From: Gammaproteobacteria bacterium
GTDB lineage: Bacteria; Pseudomonadota; Gammaproteobacteria; Thiohalospirales; Thiohalospiraceae
Reading direction: 5' to 3'
Assembly (NCBI GenBank): GCA_011322575.1
Contig: DRMK01000218.1
Span: 1 to 5,847, forward strand
Length of the DNA: 5,847 nucleotides
A program made the translations under genes and the position numbers. Below are positions 4,882 to 5,847 of this stretch, in pieces. The stretch's first letter is position 1. Each line of letters starts with the position of its first letter. The notes under the pieces were generated by a model. The model did not search any database, was not told the origin of the DNA, and saw nothing but the letters and a program-made list of their open reading frames with translations.

Positions 4882-5847
4882 CTGTGGCGCCTCCCGCCTC
4901 CTGTTCGGCTACGTCAATTCCGGACAACCGTTGGCGGAATTCGCCCAGAGCGCGTTCGACTACGTCGCGATCGGTCTCCGCTCCACCCTGAACGGTTATC
5001 CGCCTGCGATCGACGCGCTTGCGCAGGACAGGGCTGCGCGTTCCCTCGATGCGCTGTTCCATCCAGCGGTTTCCAAAGCGGAAATAGCAGTCCGCATGCC
5101 GGCATCCAGCGATCATGACTCCATCGGCTCCCTTTCTCAATGCGTAATCGATGAAGCTGGGGGGAAGCATGCCGGAACAGAACAGGTTTATTCCTGCTGT
5201 ATCGTCTCTGTTCAGCTTTGTGACATCGAAGCCGTGCTCGCAGCCATAGATGACGACCTTGGTATCCCCGCTCAGGGAGGCCAGCGCCGCATCCGTCCTG
5301 GTTCGCATCTCCTGGACCGGAAACTGGGGCATGTCGATGCCGGTCTTGAGCTCCTTTTCCGCCTTGCGGAAGGGGTTGGATGAGTGACAGGATCCCACGC
5401 AGATCCCGCAACTTGCGCACAATGCCGGCTCGACCACCACTTCGTGTTCATGGGGCGCGCCGTCGCTGCGCGCCTGTACCGATATGGCGTCGAAGGGGCA
5501 GTCTTCGAAGCACTGCTTGCAACCGTCGCAGTGCTCCAGATCGACCACCGCCGCAGCCCCCGATTTTCTGGGTGGCAGCCACGGTAACACCATCAGCAGG
5601 AGCGTCAGCCCTATGGTAAGTACCCATATGTAGCCAGCACTCCAGTAGTCGAGCAGCGGATAGATATTTAGATAGAACCAGTCCAGGTTGAGCACCCGGG
5701 GAACGGTGGTCAGATCTGCCGGCGCGTGGCTTACCGCCGGCTTCACCAGGGACAGGGCAAGGAGCGCGATCAGGCTGCCGATTGCCAGCCCGCGTGGCGG
5801 GTTGATATTCACATTGGACAGCCTGCGCACATGAAACCAGAGGGCGA
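4874..5847 (-). CDS. Cytochrome b (C-terminal part) fused to 2[4Fe-4S] ferredoxin and MvhD/FlpD domain, 5' end missing
   Basis: The frame stays open to the window edge (323 codons visible), so the GTG at 5830 is probably internal. Numbering residues from that GTG: the text ALWFH-VRRLSN…NPPRG resembles the end of a cytochrome b N-terminal heme domain. Membrane helices follow near 16-33 and 64-84. Between them VPRVLNLDWFYLNIYPLL recalls the PEWYF region of cytochrome b/PetD C-terminal domains. A cytoplasmic ferredoxin domain has two [4Fe-4S] motifs, Cys101/104/107/111 and Cys138/141/144/148. From about 190 an MvhD/FlpD-type domain has Cys197 (YGCEHG), Cys218 (LFCSGM), the block YALRKGADGVMIAGC and Cys243/Cys248, enough for one [2Fe-2S]. 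Known FlpD/MvhD proteins pass electrons to HdrA. This fusion would link such a cytosolic partner to the membrane quinone or heme pool. It is the first visible gene of the operon. The domain calls are secure; the partner and direction of electron flow are inferred. Confidence 0.85.
   Translation of the reverse strand, partial: ALWFHVRRLSNVNINPPRGLAIGSLIALLALSLVKPAVSHAPADLTTVPRVLNLDWFYLNIYPLLDYWSAGYIWVLTIGLTLLLMVLPWLPPRKSGAAAVVDLEHCDGCKQCFEDCPFDAISVQARSDGAPHEHEVVVEPALCASCGICVGSCHSSNPFRKAEKELKTGIDMPQFPVQEMRTRTDAALASLSGDTKVVIYGCEHGFDVTKLNRDDTAGINLFCSGMLPPSFIDYALRKGADGVMIAGCRHADCYFRFGNRWMEQRIEGTRSPVLRKRVDRRRITVQGGAETDRDVVERALGEFRQRLSGIDVAEQEAGGATDA
4890..4894 (-). promoter_or_regulatory. Ribosome binding site for the 164-residue gene
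   Basis: On the minus strand GGAGG lies 8 bases before the ATG at 4881, inside the 3' end of the cytochrome b fusion gene. It fixes the start of the 164-residue protein. Confidence 0.7.

Noticed and set aside
4914..5420. Second minus-strand frame within the cytochrome b fusion gene
   Set aside because: It lies entirely in the region of the ferredoxin and FlpD domains, which have clear cysteine motifs in the main frame. The alternative has no motif.

Overview
The window looks like a GC-moderate to GC-rich Gammaproteobacterium, possibly a respiratory or sulfur-oxidising chemolithotroph. This placement is an inference. It rests on an outer-membrane porin-type protein, COG3235/CbiM-like and DUF420 membrane proteins, and a redox operon of a kind I associate with such bacteria. 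No rRNA, tRNA, CRISPR array, insertion sequence or phage gene is visible.

Left part, plus strand. The window opens inside a beta-barrel outer-membrane protein (1-578). After a 265-base gap come two closely spaced membrane proteins: a CbiM/COG3235-type protein (844-1506) and a DUF420 protein (1534-1956), a family linked to heme-copper oxidase maturation. Next is a small, AT-richer, YbjQ/DUF74-type membrane-anchored protein (2008-2364). It ends at an in-frame TGA, but the same frame continues into 17 residues that look like the family's normal C-terminal strand. A 320-base non-coding stretch with a stem-loop and a possible promoter leads to an 83-residue two-helix membrane protein (2739-2990).

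Right part, minus strand. A tightly packed three-gene operon runs inward from the right edge and converges on the 83-residue gene with 10 bases between the stops. In order of transcription it holds: (1) the C-terminal part of a b-type cytochrome fused to a two-cluster ferredoxin domain and an MvhD/FlpD domain (start beyond 5847); (2) a 164-residue membrane-anchored periplasmic protein of unknown family, overlapping the first gene by 8 bases; (3) a 12-helix heme-copper-oxidase subunit-I homologue. Subunit I keeps the histidines expected to bind two hemes but has no His-His pair anywhere, so two of the three usual CuB ligands are missing.

How they may work together (inference): the FlpD and ferredoxin domains would carry electrons between a cytosolic partner (HdrA-like flavoproteins are the known FlpD partners) and the b hemes in the membrane. 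The copper-less oxidase homologue and the 164-residue protein would act as further membrane and periplasmic subunits. This operon is the best candidate for an undescribed system. The DUF420 and CbiM-like genes opposite may help in metal or heme maturation of this or another oxidase.
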